Source: CAYJAZ01 sp964368455 (GTDB lineage Bacteria > Desulfobacterota > Desulfovibrionia > Desulfovibrionales > Desulfovibrionaceae). Taken from it: a DNA stretch of 64,000 nt. The notes under the pieces are model-generated. The model made no database searches. It saw only the letters and a list, made by a program, of their open reading frames with translations, and had not been told where the DNA came from. Both the position numbers and the translations under genes were made by a program. The stretch is taken from assembly GCA_964368455.1 (NCBI GenBank), contig CAYJAZ010000002.1:1-64000 (forward strand), read 5' to 3'. Positions within the stretch are counted from its first letter, which is position 1, and the number at the start of each line of letters is the position of its first letter. Of the stretch, positions 1 to 7,237 are shown piece after piece.

Positions 1-64
1 TTAAGTTTCACGGGAAACATTTGGATAGAGATTTAAGTTTCACGGGAAACATTTGGATAGAGAT
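1..64. repeat. Two tandem 32-bp repeats with parS-like cores
   Basis: Two identical 32-bp units lie head to tail at 1-32 and 33-64. Each holds AGTTTCACGGGAAACA (4-19 and 36-51), which matches 14 of 16 positions of the ParB-binding consensus TGTTTCACGTGAAACA. The array may continue left of the window. A third palindrome, GTTTC-TAT-GAAAC, follows at 71-83. Binding by ParB is an inference from the match alone. Confidence 0.6.
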
Positions 65-83
65 TTTTTTGTTTCTATGAAAC

Positions 84-108
84 AAAAAAAAAGCCTCTTT
101 CGAGGCTT
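84..108 (-). terminator. Rho-independent terminator of pyrK-pyrD
   Basis: The inverted repeat AAGCCTC-TTTC-GAGGCTT at 91-108 is followed, on the minus strand, by a run of T (84-92 on the plus strand is A-rich). It lies 22 bases past the pyrD stop codon and fits an intrinsic terminator. Confidence 0.8.
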
Positions 109-130
109 GATATTATATAAAATATATCTT

Positions 131-1066
131 CTATTTTCCGTAATAATCTTTTGTGTAATCTTCTAAAGAGGAATAGCCAAGATCTTCTAAGAGCAGAGGA
201 AGCTCTTGTACTATTTGAAAAACTCTTGAAGGATCGATAAAATTTGCAGTTCCTATCTGAACAGCTGACGCTCCAAGGAGCATAAATTCTAAAACATCAT
301 TTGCATTAGTGATGCCGCCTATACCAATCAAAGGAAGCTTGACAGCTTTACGAGTCTCATAAAGACAGCGAAGAGCAATAGGTTTTAAAGCAGGGCCAGA
401 AAAACCACCAATAACATTTGCTAGAACTGGTTTTCTTTTTCTAATATCAACAGCCATTCCAGGTAAAGTGTTTATAAGAGAAAGAGCGTCAGCACCAGCA
501 CTTTCGACAGCTTGAGCCATTTGTGCTATAGAAGTGACATTAGGAGTAAGCTTTATAATAATAGGCAAATGAGGAGCGGCTGCCTTTACAGTTTCAGTTA
601 CTTTTGCAGCTAAGCTTGGATCTTGTCCAAAAAGAACTCCGCCCTCTTTAACATTTGGGCATGAAATATTAACTTCTATTGCACTGATGCCTTCAGCTGA
701 ATCTAATATTTTTGCTAAAGAAGCAAAATCAGGTAAAGAAGTAGCGTACATATTTGCAATTATAGGAACTTGCGAATAAGGCAATTCAGGCAAAATATTT
801 TGAACAAAATTATCTATGCCATCATTTTGTAAACCAATAGCATTGAGCATTCCACAAGGAGTTTCGACTATACGTGGAAGAGGATTGCCCTCACGTGGTA
901 AAAGCGAAAGACCTTTTACAACAATACCACCAAGAGAAGTGATATCGCCATAAGGGGAAAATTCAGGGCCATTACCAAAAGTTCCAGACGCTGTAAGTAT
1001 TGGATTTTTAAAATTAAGCTCTTTTTCGCCTGATAAGAATTGTACTTCAGTATTTAAATCTTTCAT
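131..1066 (-). CDS. pyrD: Dihydroorotate dehydrogenase, catalytic subunit (class 1B)
   Basis: This enzyme oxidises dihydroorotate to orotate, the fourth step of UMP synthesis, and works in the cytoplasm with the PyrK electron-transfer subunit. The 311-residue length is typical. Visible motifs are the N-terminal FMN-binding TASGTFGNG (residues 25-33), the NISCPNV segment with the class 1B catalytic cysteine at C136, IIIKLTPN, and the C-terminal phosphate-binding GIGGITNANDVLEF. The start has a TAAGG ribosome-binding site. It lies 9 bases after pyrK in the same direction, so the pair is probably one transcript ending at the hairpin at 91-108. The identification is secure. Confidence 0.96.
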   Translation of the reverse strand: MKDLNTEVQFLSGEKELNFKNPILTASGTFGNGPEFSPYGDITSLGGIVVKGLSLLPREGNPLPRIVETPCGMLNAIGLQNDGIDNFVQNILPELPYSQVPIIANMYATSLPDFASLAKILDSAEGISAIEVNISCPNVKEGGVLFGQDPSLAAKVTETVKAAAPHLPIIIKLTPNVTSIAQMAQAVESAGADALSLINTLPGMAVDIRKRKPVLANVIGGFSGPALKPIALRCLYETRKAVKLPLIGIGGITNANDVLEFMLLGASAVQIGTANFIDPSRVFQIVQELPLLLEDLGYSSLEDYTKDYYGK

Positions 1067-1075
1067 GGTAAAACC

Positions 1076-1936
1076 TTATATGTCGAGATGGTGAGCCCAG
1101 AAAACAGGGCCTTTTGTACAAGTTTGCACTGGAAGTCCAGCTTTCATTTTATCCGGCCATTCATTGCTTGTTTTAGCAACGCAACCTAAACAAGCGCCAA
1201 TTCCGCATGCCATTTTATTCTCAAGTGAAAGCTGTGTACGAATAGAATGTTTCTTTGATACTTTAGCAATATATTCCAAGAAAGGCATAGGGCCACAAGC
1301 TAAAACAAGTCCGTCGTCTTTTGCGTATTCTAGCATTCTAGTTTCTAAATCAGCCAAGAAAATTTCGCGATCTTTATCACATTGCTCATGGTAGGTTTCA
1401 ACTTCGATGTGTTGTGCTACAGTTTCTAGCGGATAGTAAGCTTGATCGAGCCTGTGGCCAAACATCATATGTAAGTTTGCTGGGCGAGGATGTTGATCTA
1501 AATATCCACAAAAAGGAATAAGGCCAATTCCGCCAGCTAAAAGTAAGGTTGGTGTGTTTTCTTCTATAGCAAAAGAAGTGCCTAATGGCCCCCAAACTAC
1601 AACTTTGTCTCCTGGTTGTAATTTAGAAAGTAGGTTTGTTCCTTTTCCAACTGTTTGGAAAAAAAGGACTAAACCTTGGTTAGTAACTCTTGCTATTGAA
1701 AAAGGTCTTGCCCATAAAACTTCGTCGCTCCAATCTGTTGGACGTATCATAACAAATTGGCCAGCTTTCCAATTGTTCCAAGCGGCTGCGTGTTCTGAAT
1801 AAGGTTTTGGTAGCTCGAGAGTTAGTGCATAAAAAGCAGTTCTTCTATCGATAACATTACCAATATTTGCATTTCCAAAAGGGACAATGTCTGAAACCTT
1901 AAGCTCTAATCTAAGAGGTGAATTGTTTGGAGTCAT
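1076..1936 (-). CDS. pyrK: Dihydroorotate dehydrogenase electron-transfer subunit
   Basis: This is the FAD and [2Fe-2S] subunit that passes electrons from PyrD to NAD+. A ferredoxin-reductase fold is visible: the flavin-binding RPFSIARV segment, the NAD-binding LLLAGGIGLIPF, and a C-terminal cluster CGIGACLGC followed by a further Cys, which ligates the iron-sulfur centre. An open frame extends 20 codons upstream to 1996. I prefer the ATG at 1936 because the extra residues are unlike the family, and a purine-rich GAGATAG sits just ahead of this ATG. That gives 286 residues. It is the first gene of the pyrK-pyrD unit. Confidence 0.93.
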   Translation of the reverse strand: MTPNNSPLRLELKVSDIVPFGNANIGNVIDRRTAFYALTLELPKPYSEHAAAWNNWKAGQFVMIRPTDWSDEVLWARPFSIARVTNQGLVLFFQTVGKGTNLLSKLQPGDKVVVWGPLGTSFAIEENTPTLLLAGGIGLIPFCGYLDQHPRPANLHMMFGHRLDQAYYPLETVAQHIEVETYHEQCDKDREIFLADLETRMLEYAKDDGLVLACGPMPFLEYIAKVSKKHSIRTQLSLENKMACGIGACLGCVAKTSNEWPDKMKAGLPVQTCTKGPVFWAHHLDI

Positions 1937-2192
1937 TTCTATCTCGATGTTATATATTGTTTTATAAAAAATAATATAGTCACTTTTAATAGTCAAGCAA
2001 GTAATTTAGGTTACATAAATTAAAAAAATAAAAATATTTATTAAAAAAAGTTGATAAAAGCATTAAATTATGCAAAAACATAGGAGCAATACAATTGCTT
2101 TAGAAAGGCTGAAAAAATCGCTTGTCGCAAAAAAGCATGGCCAAGTAAAACTAATTTCAAATGAAAAACAAAATCACCTTATGGAAGAAAAA

Positions 2193-3503
2193 ATGTCAAT
2201 TAATGTAAGAGAAAGTCTTTTAGAAATATTAGAAGCAAAAGAAATCACATTGCCAGCAGCTCTTGATAGAGCATTCAAGAAATTTGACTACAGCGATCAA
2301 GAAAAAGCATATGTCACAAATGTGAGCCATCAAATTTATCGCTATAAATTAAGATTTGAAGCACTCATTTCTCTTTATTGTCATAAAGCAGACGCCCTCA
2401 CACAAGAAGCAAGAAACATACTCTTACTTGCTCTATGTGAAATGTATTGTATGCAAAGCATACCTCTACACGCTTCTGTAAACGAAGCCACAAATCTTGC
2501 AAAAAAACATGCAAAAAAAGAAGTAGCACTTGTGAATGCTGTTTTAAGAAAAACTGATAAAGAATTTCCTAATAAAGAATTAGACGAAAAAAAATTCATG
2601 AAAGAATTAAAATTTCTCTATCCTAAGAAAACATTATTAGAACTACAAGCAAGCTACGAATCTCTTCCTTCCTTTGTTTTAGATATTTTAAGAAAGCAAT
2701 ACGGAAAGGATTTTTGTATGGACTATCTTTCTACATTAAATTCAATACCACATTCTTGTTATAGATTTAATGCTCAAAAAGAAAATTGGGAAGAAGAAAG
2801 AAATACATTAAACGAAAGTTCTGTATTAAGTAAGAAAGTAGCTCTTACAGGCTTATGCACTTCTAGCGGACATAAAAAAATAAGAGAACTCTATAAAGAT
2901 GGCATTCTTTCTTATCAAGGTTCTAGTTCACAAATAGCCATTGAAAAAATAGTAGAATTTTTCAAAAGTAAAAAAACAAATCTAAAGGATTTGTCTATTT
3001 GGGATTGCTGTTGTGGCGTAGGCGGAAAAAGTCTTGCATTAGCAGAACAAGCTTTTAATATTGCTTTAGCTTCAGACACAAGCAAGGCAAGAATAGATGT
3101 GATGATTGAAGAACAAAAAAGACTTGGATTAAAAGAAATAAAGACTGAAATTGGAGACATGCGTGAAATTGAAGCAAAAGATATAAATTGCATTCTCCTT
3201 GACGCTCCATGCTCAGGCCTTGGAACTTTGTGTGCAAATCCTGATCTTAGATATAAAATCACAAAAAAAGGCATAAAAGAAATTATCGAATTACAAAAAG
3301 AATTGCTTCTTTCTGCTTTATCTAAACTTTCTAAAAATGATCATATTTGCTATATAACATGCTCATTAAATAAAAAAGAAAACGAAGATTTGATTGCTGA
3401 ATGCATAGAAGAAAATAAGGCAAAGATCGAACTTTCAGAATATATTTATCCGCAATCTTGCGGTGCAGACACACTTTATTTGTGTATATTAACTAAGAAT
3501 TAA
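2193..3503 (+). CDS. rsmB: 16S rRNA m5C967 methyltransferase (NOL1/NOP2/Sun family, RsmB type)
   Basis: This SAM-dependent enzyme methylates a cytosine of 16S rRNA. An N-terminal NusB-like helical domain (about 130 residues) precedes the Rossmann methyltransferase domain. The latter shows motif I DCCCGVGGKS, motif IV DAPCSGLGTL with one catalytic Cys, and motif VI ITCSLNKKENE with the second Cys. The frame is open to an ATG at 2070, but GGAAG (2183-2187) precedes the ATG at 2193. That start gives 436 residues, the usual RsmB length, so I chose it; the hydrophilic extension is probably not translated. TrmFO follows 13 bases later, making an RNA-modification unit. A second NOL1-family enzyme lies at 22956-24224. 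Confidence 0.9.
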   Translation: MSINVRESLLEILEAKEITLPAALDRAFKKFDYSDQEKAYVTNVSHQIYRYKLRFEALISLYCHKADALTQEARNILLLALCEMYCMQSIPLHASVNEATNLAKKHAKKEVALVNAVLRKTDKEFPNKELDEKKFMKELKFLYPKKTLLELQASYESLPSFVLDILRKQYGKDFCMDYLSTLNSIPHSCYRFNAQKENWEEERNTLNESSVLSKKVALTGLCTSSGHKKIRELYKDGILSYQGSSSQIAIEKIVEFFKSKKTNLKDLSIWDCCCGVGGKSLALAEQAFNIALASDTSKARIDVMIEEQKRLGLKEIKTEIGDMREIEAKDINCILLDAPCSGLGTLCANPDLRYKITKKGIKEIIELQKELLLSALSKLSKNDHICYITCSLNKKENEDLIAECIEENKAKIELSEYIYPQSCGADTLYLCILTKN

Positions 3504-3516
3504 AAAGAAGTTTTAT

Positions 3517-4854
3517 ATGAAATGTACTATTATAGGTGGCGGGCTTTCAGGTTGTGAGCTTGCTCTAACATTGGCTGAAGCAAAAATAGAAGTAAAACTC
3601 TTTGAAATGAAGTCAAAGAATTTTTCTCCTGCACATAAATCACCAAATTTAGCTGAACTTGTCTGTTCTAATTCCTTTAGATCTGACGATGCGTTAAATT
3701 CTGGCGTAGGCTTATTAAAAGAAGAAATGCGTTTTCTCAACAGTCCATTATTAAGAATAGCTGACAAGGTGAAAGTTCCTGCTGGCAAAGCTTTAGCCGT
3801 TGACAGAGAACTTTTTGCACAAGAAGTCACAAAAGAAATAAAAGGGCACGAATATATACAATATTTTGAAAGAGAAATTCTTAGTATAGATGAAATAACA
3901 CTAGAAGAAGACGAAGTTCTAGTTATTGCTGCTGGGCCATTGGCTTCTGAAAGTCTTATTGAAAGTTTGAAAAAATACATTGAAAGCTCAAAACTTTATT
4001 TTTATGACGCTATAGCACCAATCATTCTTGCTTCAAGCGTTGATAAAGAAAATTCTTTCTATGGTTCACGCTATGGGCATGAAAACCCTGATTCTGCAGA
4101 TGATCAAGACTATCTCAATTGCCCTATGAACAAAGAAGAATACCATGCTTTTTGGCAAGCTTTAGTTGATGGAGAAAGAGTTCCATCACACGATTTTGAA
4201 AAAGAAATTCATTTTGAAGGCTGTATGCCGATTGAAGCTTTAGCAGATAGAGGAGAAAAAACTCTCTGTTTTGGCTCTTTAAAACCAGTTGGCTTTATAG
4301 ATCCTAAAACAGGCTCAAGGCCATACGCTCTTTTGCAATTAAGAAAAGAAAATGCTGAGGGAAATGCCTTTAACTTAGTTGGTTGCCAAACGAAATTAAA
4401 ATACAAAGAACAAGACAGAATTTTCAGACTTATTCCAGCATTAAAAAATGTTGAATTTCTTCGTTATGGCTCTGTGCATAGAAATACTTATGTGAACGCA
4501 CCAAGAACTTTATCAAAAGACTTATCCTTACAAAAAGAAAAAAATATCTTTCTTATAGGGCAAATAACAGGTGTAGAAGGATATGTTGAATCAATTGCTA
4601 CAGGCCTTTGGCTTGCTAAAGTCTTGGTAGCAAGAGCAAATGATGAAAATCTAGAACAACCGCCTGTAGAAACAGCTTTAGGAGCTTTATTGAACCATTT
4701 ACAAGTTGATGTGAAAAACTTTCAACCTTCAAATGCACATTTTGGTTTAATGCCAGAATTAGGAATTAGAGCAAAAAAGAAAGAAAGAAAGCCACTTCTT
4801 GCCCAAAGAGCAAGAGAAATCTTTCAAAAATGGCTAAATAAAACAAATGATTAA
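3517..4854 (+). CDS. trmFO: Folate-dependent tRNA (uracil-54-C5) methyltransferase
   Basis: TrmFO makes ribothymidine at position 54 of tRNA with methylenetetrahydrofolate and FADH2, instead of the SAM-dependent TrmA. The N-terminus has the FAD-binding GGGLSGCE motif (residues 7-14). The family signature LAELVCSNSFRSD follows, including the conserved cysteine. Downstream come CPMNKEEYHAFW and the C-terminal IGQITGVEGYVES. Length (445) matches the family. An AAGAAG sits ahead of the ATG. It probably shares a transcript with rsmB. The family (formerly called Gid) is unmistakable. Confidence 0.95.
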   Translation: MKCTIIGGGLSGCELALTLAEAKIEVKLFEMKSKNFSPAHKSPNLAELVCSNSFRSDDALNSGVGLLKEEMRFLNSPLLRIADKVKVPAGKALAVDRELFAQEVTKEIKGHEYIQYFEREILSIDEITLEEDEVLVIAAGPLASESLIESLKKYIESSKLYFYDAIAPIILASSVDKENSFYGSRYGHENPDSADDQDYLNCPMNKEEYHAFWQALVDGERVPSHDFEKEIHFEGCMPIEALADRGEKTLCFGSLKPVGFIDPKTGSRPYALLQLRKENAEGNAFNLVGCQTKLKYKEQDRIFRLIPALKNVEFLRYGSVHRNTYVNAPRTLSKDLSLQKEKNIFLIGQITGVEGYVESIATGLWLAKVLVARANDENLEQPPVETALGALLNHLQVDVKNFQPSNAHFGLMPELGIRAKKKERKPLLAQRAREIFQKWLNKTND

Positions 4855-4939
4855 AAAATAAAAAGTCAAAATTTTTATTGCTTATAGATTTGAAATATGT
4901 TCTAATAAAATATAATGTATAAAGTAAGGAGTTTGTAAT

Positions 4940-5476
4940 ATGAATATTATGTTTACGTTCAAGAATTTTGAAGCCTCCGAACACTTAAAGAAATACGCAC
5001 GCAGACGTTTTGAAAAACTCGGTCGTTTTCTTGGCAAGAATGCCGCTATTGAACTACAGGTTCTTTTATCAGTAGATAAGTTCCGCCAAAAAGTAGAAGT
5101 TATTTTATCTGGTGAAGGCATGAATATCACAAGTTCAGAAGAAACAAGTGATATGTATGCAACCATTGATCTCATTACCGATAAGCTTGAATCACAAGTG
5201 AAGAAGCACGGTAATAAGCTTCGCGAAAGACACAAGAAAAGAAATAATGTCGAAATTGATGTTTATTCTTATAGTGTTGAAGAAGAAGATGGTGTGAAAA
5301 TTGTTAGTGGAGATGAATACTTCACTCCAAAACCTGTACAAATAGAGGAAGCCCTCTTGCAACTTGAAAAAGATGATAATGAATTTATCGTTTTCTTCAA
5401 TGCTGAAGTAGATAGAATTAACGTTCTCTACAAGAAAAGAAATGGCAATGTTGGCCTTATTGATCCAGTCATCTAA
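4940..5476 (+). CDS. hpf: Ribosome hibernation promoting factor, long form
   Basis: The protein binds the 30S subunit in slow growth and, in the long form, joins two ribosomes into inactive 100S dimers. Residues 1-100 form the S30AE (YfiA) domain, with the basic stretch KYARRRFEKLGRF near the N-terminus. After an acidic linker, residues 125-178 form the small dimerisation domain (PVQIEEALLQLE ... FFNAEVDRINVLYKKRNGNVGLIDP). The AAGGAG ribosome-binding site supports this start. The 85-base gap from trmFO is AT-rich and could hold a promoter. A strong hairpin terminator follows. Confidence 0.93.
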   Translation: MNIMFTFKNFEASEHLKKYARRRFEKLGRFLGKNAAIELQVLLSVDKFRQKVEVILSGEGMNITSSEETSDMYATIDLITDKLESQVKKHGNKLRERHKKRNNVEIDVYSYSVEEEDGVKIVSGDEYFTPKPVQIEEALLQLEKDDNEFIVFFNAEVDRINVLYKKRNGNVGLIDPVI

Positions 5477-5506
5477 TTTCATCAGCCTCGCTTAAGCCTT
5501 AAAAAT

Positions 5507-5540
5507 AAACTCCCCTACATTTTGCGATGTAGGGGAGTTT
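5507..5540. terminator. Bidirectional terminator between hpf and flgE
   Basis: The stem AAACTCCCCTACAT pairs with ATGTAGGGGAGTTT around a short loop, with T-rich tails on both strands. It lies between two converging genes and can serve both. Confidence 0.9.
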
Positions 5541-5554
5541 TTAGTTTCAATTTT

Positions 5555-7120
5555 TTAGCTAGCTTTTAATGTGATTGCTTTTTGTAGCATTTCGTCAGCA
5601 GTTGTCACGGCCTTTGAATTTGACTGAAAACCTCTTTGTAAAACAATAAGGCTCACCATTTCATTTGCCATATCCACATTCGATCCCTCTAAAGCATGCG
5701 AAGAAATAGTGCCATAATTTGACGTTCCGGCAACACCCTCTTCTAAAAGCCCGCATTGATCTGTGACTATATAGTGGTTATTTCCATCATTTCTTAAGCC
5801 ATCTTCACTCGTCACTCTAAAGACAGGTATTCTGTATAAAGGATGACTTTCGCCATTATTGAAAATACCATAAACAGTTCCGTCAGATTTGACTTGAATA
5901 TTTGAAAGTTCGCCTTGAGCATTACCATCTTGGTTAAGATTTTTCACATTTGATGCACCAGCATAGGCAGTTGAAGCAGTTGATTCTAAATCAGGTGGAA
6001 CAGCTATACTTGGCAAAAGAGTAGAATCTGTATTGATGTCAGCTGCCGTGATATTTGGATCAGACCAAGCAGTTCCCTTTGCACCGAAGTTTAATTCAAT
6101 ACTTTGTGCTTCGCCATCTAGAAAAGTCACATCTAAAACAGGGAAGCCATTTTCAGAAAGGGCTGATGGTTTCCAATTGGAAAGATCTGAATAATCACTA
6201 CCAACTGTCGGAGTAAAGGCAGACATATCTATTAACTGCCCAGAAGAAGAATAAGTCATTGTTCCAGACATAAGCATGCCTGCTTTATCAGGATTAGAGC
6301 CGTTGTATTCTACACTTTCAGGATCTACAGAAATAAGATATTCGACAATTTTTTGCCCATTTTCATCTGAGGCAATATCAAAAGTAACAAGTAAATCTTG
6401 CTGATTTCCAGATGAATCGTAAATAGTTAGAGGTTGGGTATAGGCAGCATTTGCTAATGTTGGTTCGTTTTGAGAATTATAGGCTGAAATCATACTAAAA
6501 TATGGATTAACAACTTGATCGACTTCAGTGGTGCCTGTTGGCGAATTAGGATCAGCAATTGTCACTCTTTCATAATTTTCAAATTGGCTATTGCTAATAC
6601 CTATATTAAATTGTGCTGTGAGAGAAGAAGTTGCTACAGCAGGCGAAATAGGGGCATCGTTCACTATATCAAGTTGCATATCGCCTAAAGCTCCTTCAAC
6701 GCCTGTGAGAGGATCTATTGCATAAGCTTGAACGATAGCACCTGTATGATCTGTATAATAACCTTCGTTATCAAAAATAAAGTTTCCAGCTCTTGTAAGA
6801 AATTCATCGCCGTTTGGATCAATAACTTGGAAAAAACCTTTTCCATTGATTGATAAGTCGGTAAAATTTTCCGTCGCTTCGTAATTACCTTGCGTAAAAA
6901 GAGTGCGATTGTCGTAATGCACACTACCATGTCCAAGTTGATTTTCTACAGTCGTACTAGAAGTTCCAAGTGCTAATTGAGAATAAAAAAGATCTTGAAA
7001 AAGCCAATTCGACTGCTTAAAGCCTACTGTATTGACATTTGCTATATTATTACTCACCGTAGCCATTCCGCTATCGTGAGTTTTTATGCCCGTAGCACCT
7101 ATATAAAGACTACTCATCAT
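5555..7120 (-). CDS. flgE: Flagellar hook protein FlgE
   Basis: FlgE polymerises into the curved hook outside the cell and is exported by the flagellar type III apparatus. The N-terminal rod/hook signature SLYIGATGIKTHDSGMATVSN and NIANVNTVGFKQ is intact. The centre holds hook domains such as INGKGFFQV, and the C-terminus is the conserved helix LEGSNVDMANEMVSLIVLQR, then QSNSKAVTTADEML. At 521 residues it is within the FlgE range. AAGGAG precedes two consecutive ATG codons (7120, 7117), either of which may be used. A very good sigma-54 promoter lies at 7186-7200. No other hook or rod gene is adjacent. Confidence 0.95.
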   Translation of the reverse strand: MMSSLYIGATGIKTHDSGMATVSNNIANVNTVGFKQSNWLFQDLFYSQLALGTSSTTVENQLGHGSVHYDNRTLFTQGNYEATENFTDLSINGKGFFQVIDPNGDEFLTRAGNFIFDNEGYYTDHTGAIVQAYAIDPLTGVEGALGDMQLDIVNDAPISPAVATSSLTAQFNIGISNSQFENYERVTIADPNSPTGTTEVDQVVNPYFSMISAYNSQNEPTLANAAYTQPLTIYDSSGNQQDLLVTFDIASDENGQKIVEYLISVDPESVEYNGSNPDKAGMLMSGTMTYSSSGQLIDMSAFTPTVGSDYSDLSNWKPSALSENGFPVLDVTFLDGEAQSIELNFGAKGTAWSDPNITAADINTDSTLLPSIAVPPDLESTASTAYAGASNVKNLNQDGNAQGELSNIQVKSDGTVYGIFNNGESHPLYRIPVFRVTSEDGLRNDGNNHYIVTDQCGLLEEGVAGTSNYGTISSHALEGSNVDMANEMVSLIVLQRGFQSNSKAVTTADEMLQKAITLKAS

Positions 7121-7185
7121 AAAGCAAACTCCTTAGGTTAAATAAGGAAAAATATTCCTCTGCCTATCTATTTTGTAATATATAA

Positions 7186-7200
7186 GCAAAAGTCGTGCCA
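7186..7200 (-). promoter_or_regulatory. Sigma-54 (-24/-12) promoter of flgE
   Basis: On the minus strand TGGCACGACTTTTGC carries GG and GC at the required spacing and matches the consensus TGGCACG-N4-TTGC throughout. Transcription should begin about 12 bases past the GC, leaving a leader of about 50 bases before flgE. Sigma-54 control of hook genes is common. Confidence 0.87.
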
Positions 7201-7237
7201 AAAGTCTTTTAATTGCCTTAAATAGTTAAGAAAAGCT

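Noticed and set aside
1..64. CRISPR repeat array
   Set aside because: The two units abut with no spacer, and no cas gene is present.
2070..2192. Extended N-terminus of RsmB
   Set aside because: The upstream ATG lacks a ribosome-binding site and the added residues are not part of the family; GGAAG selects 2193.
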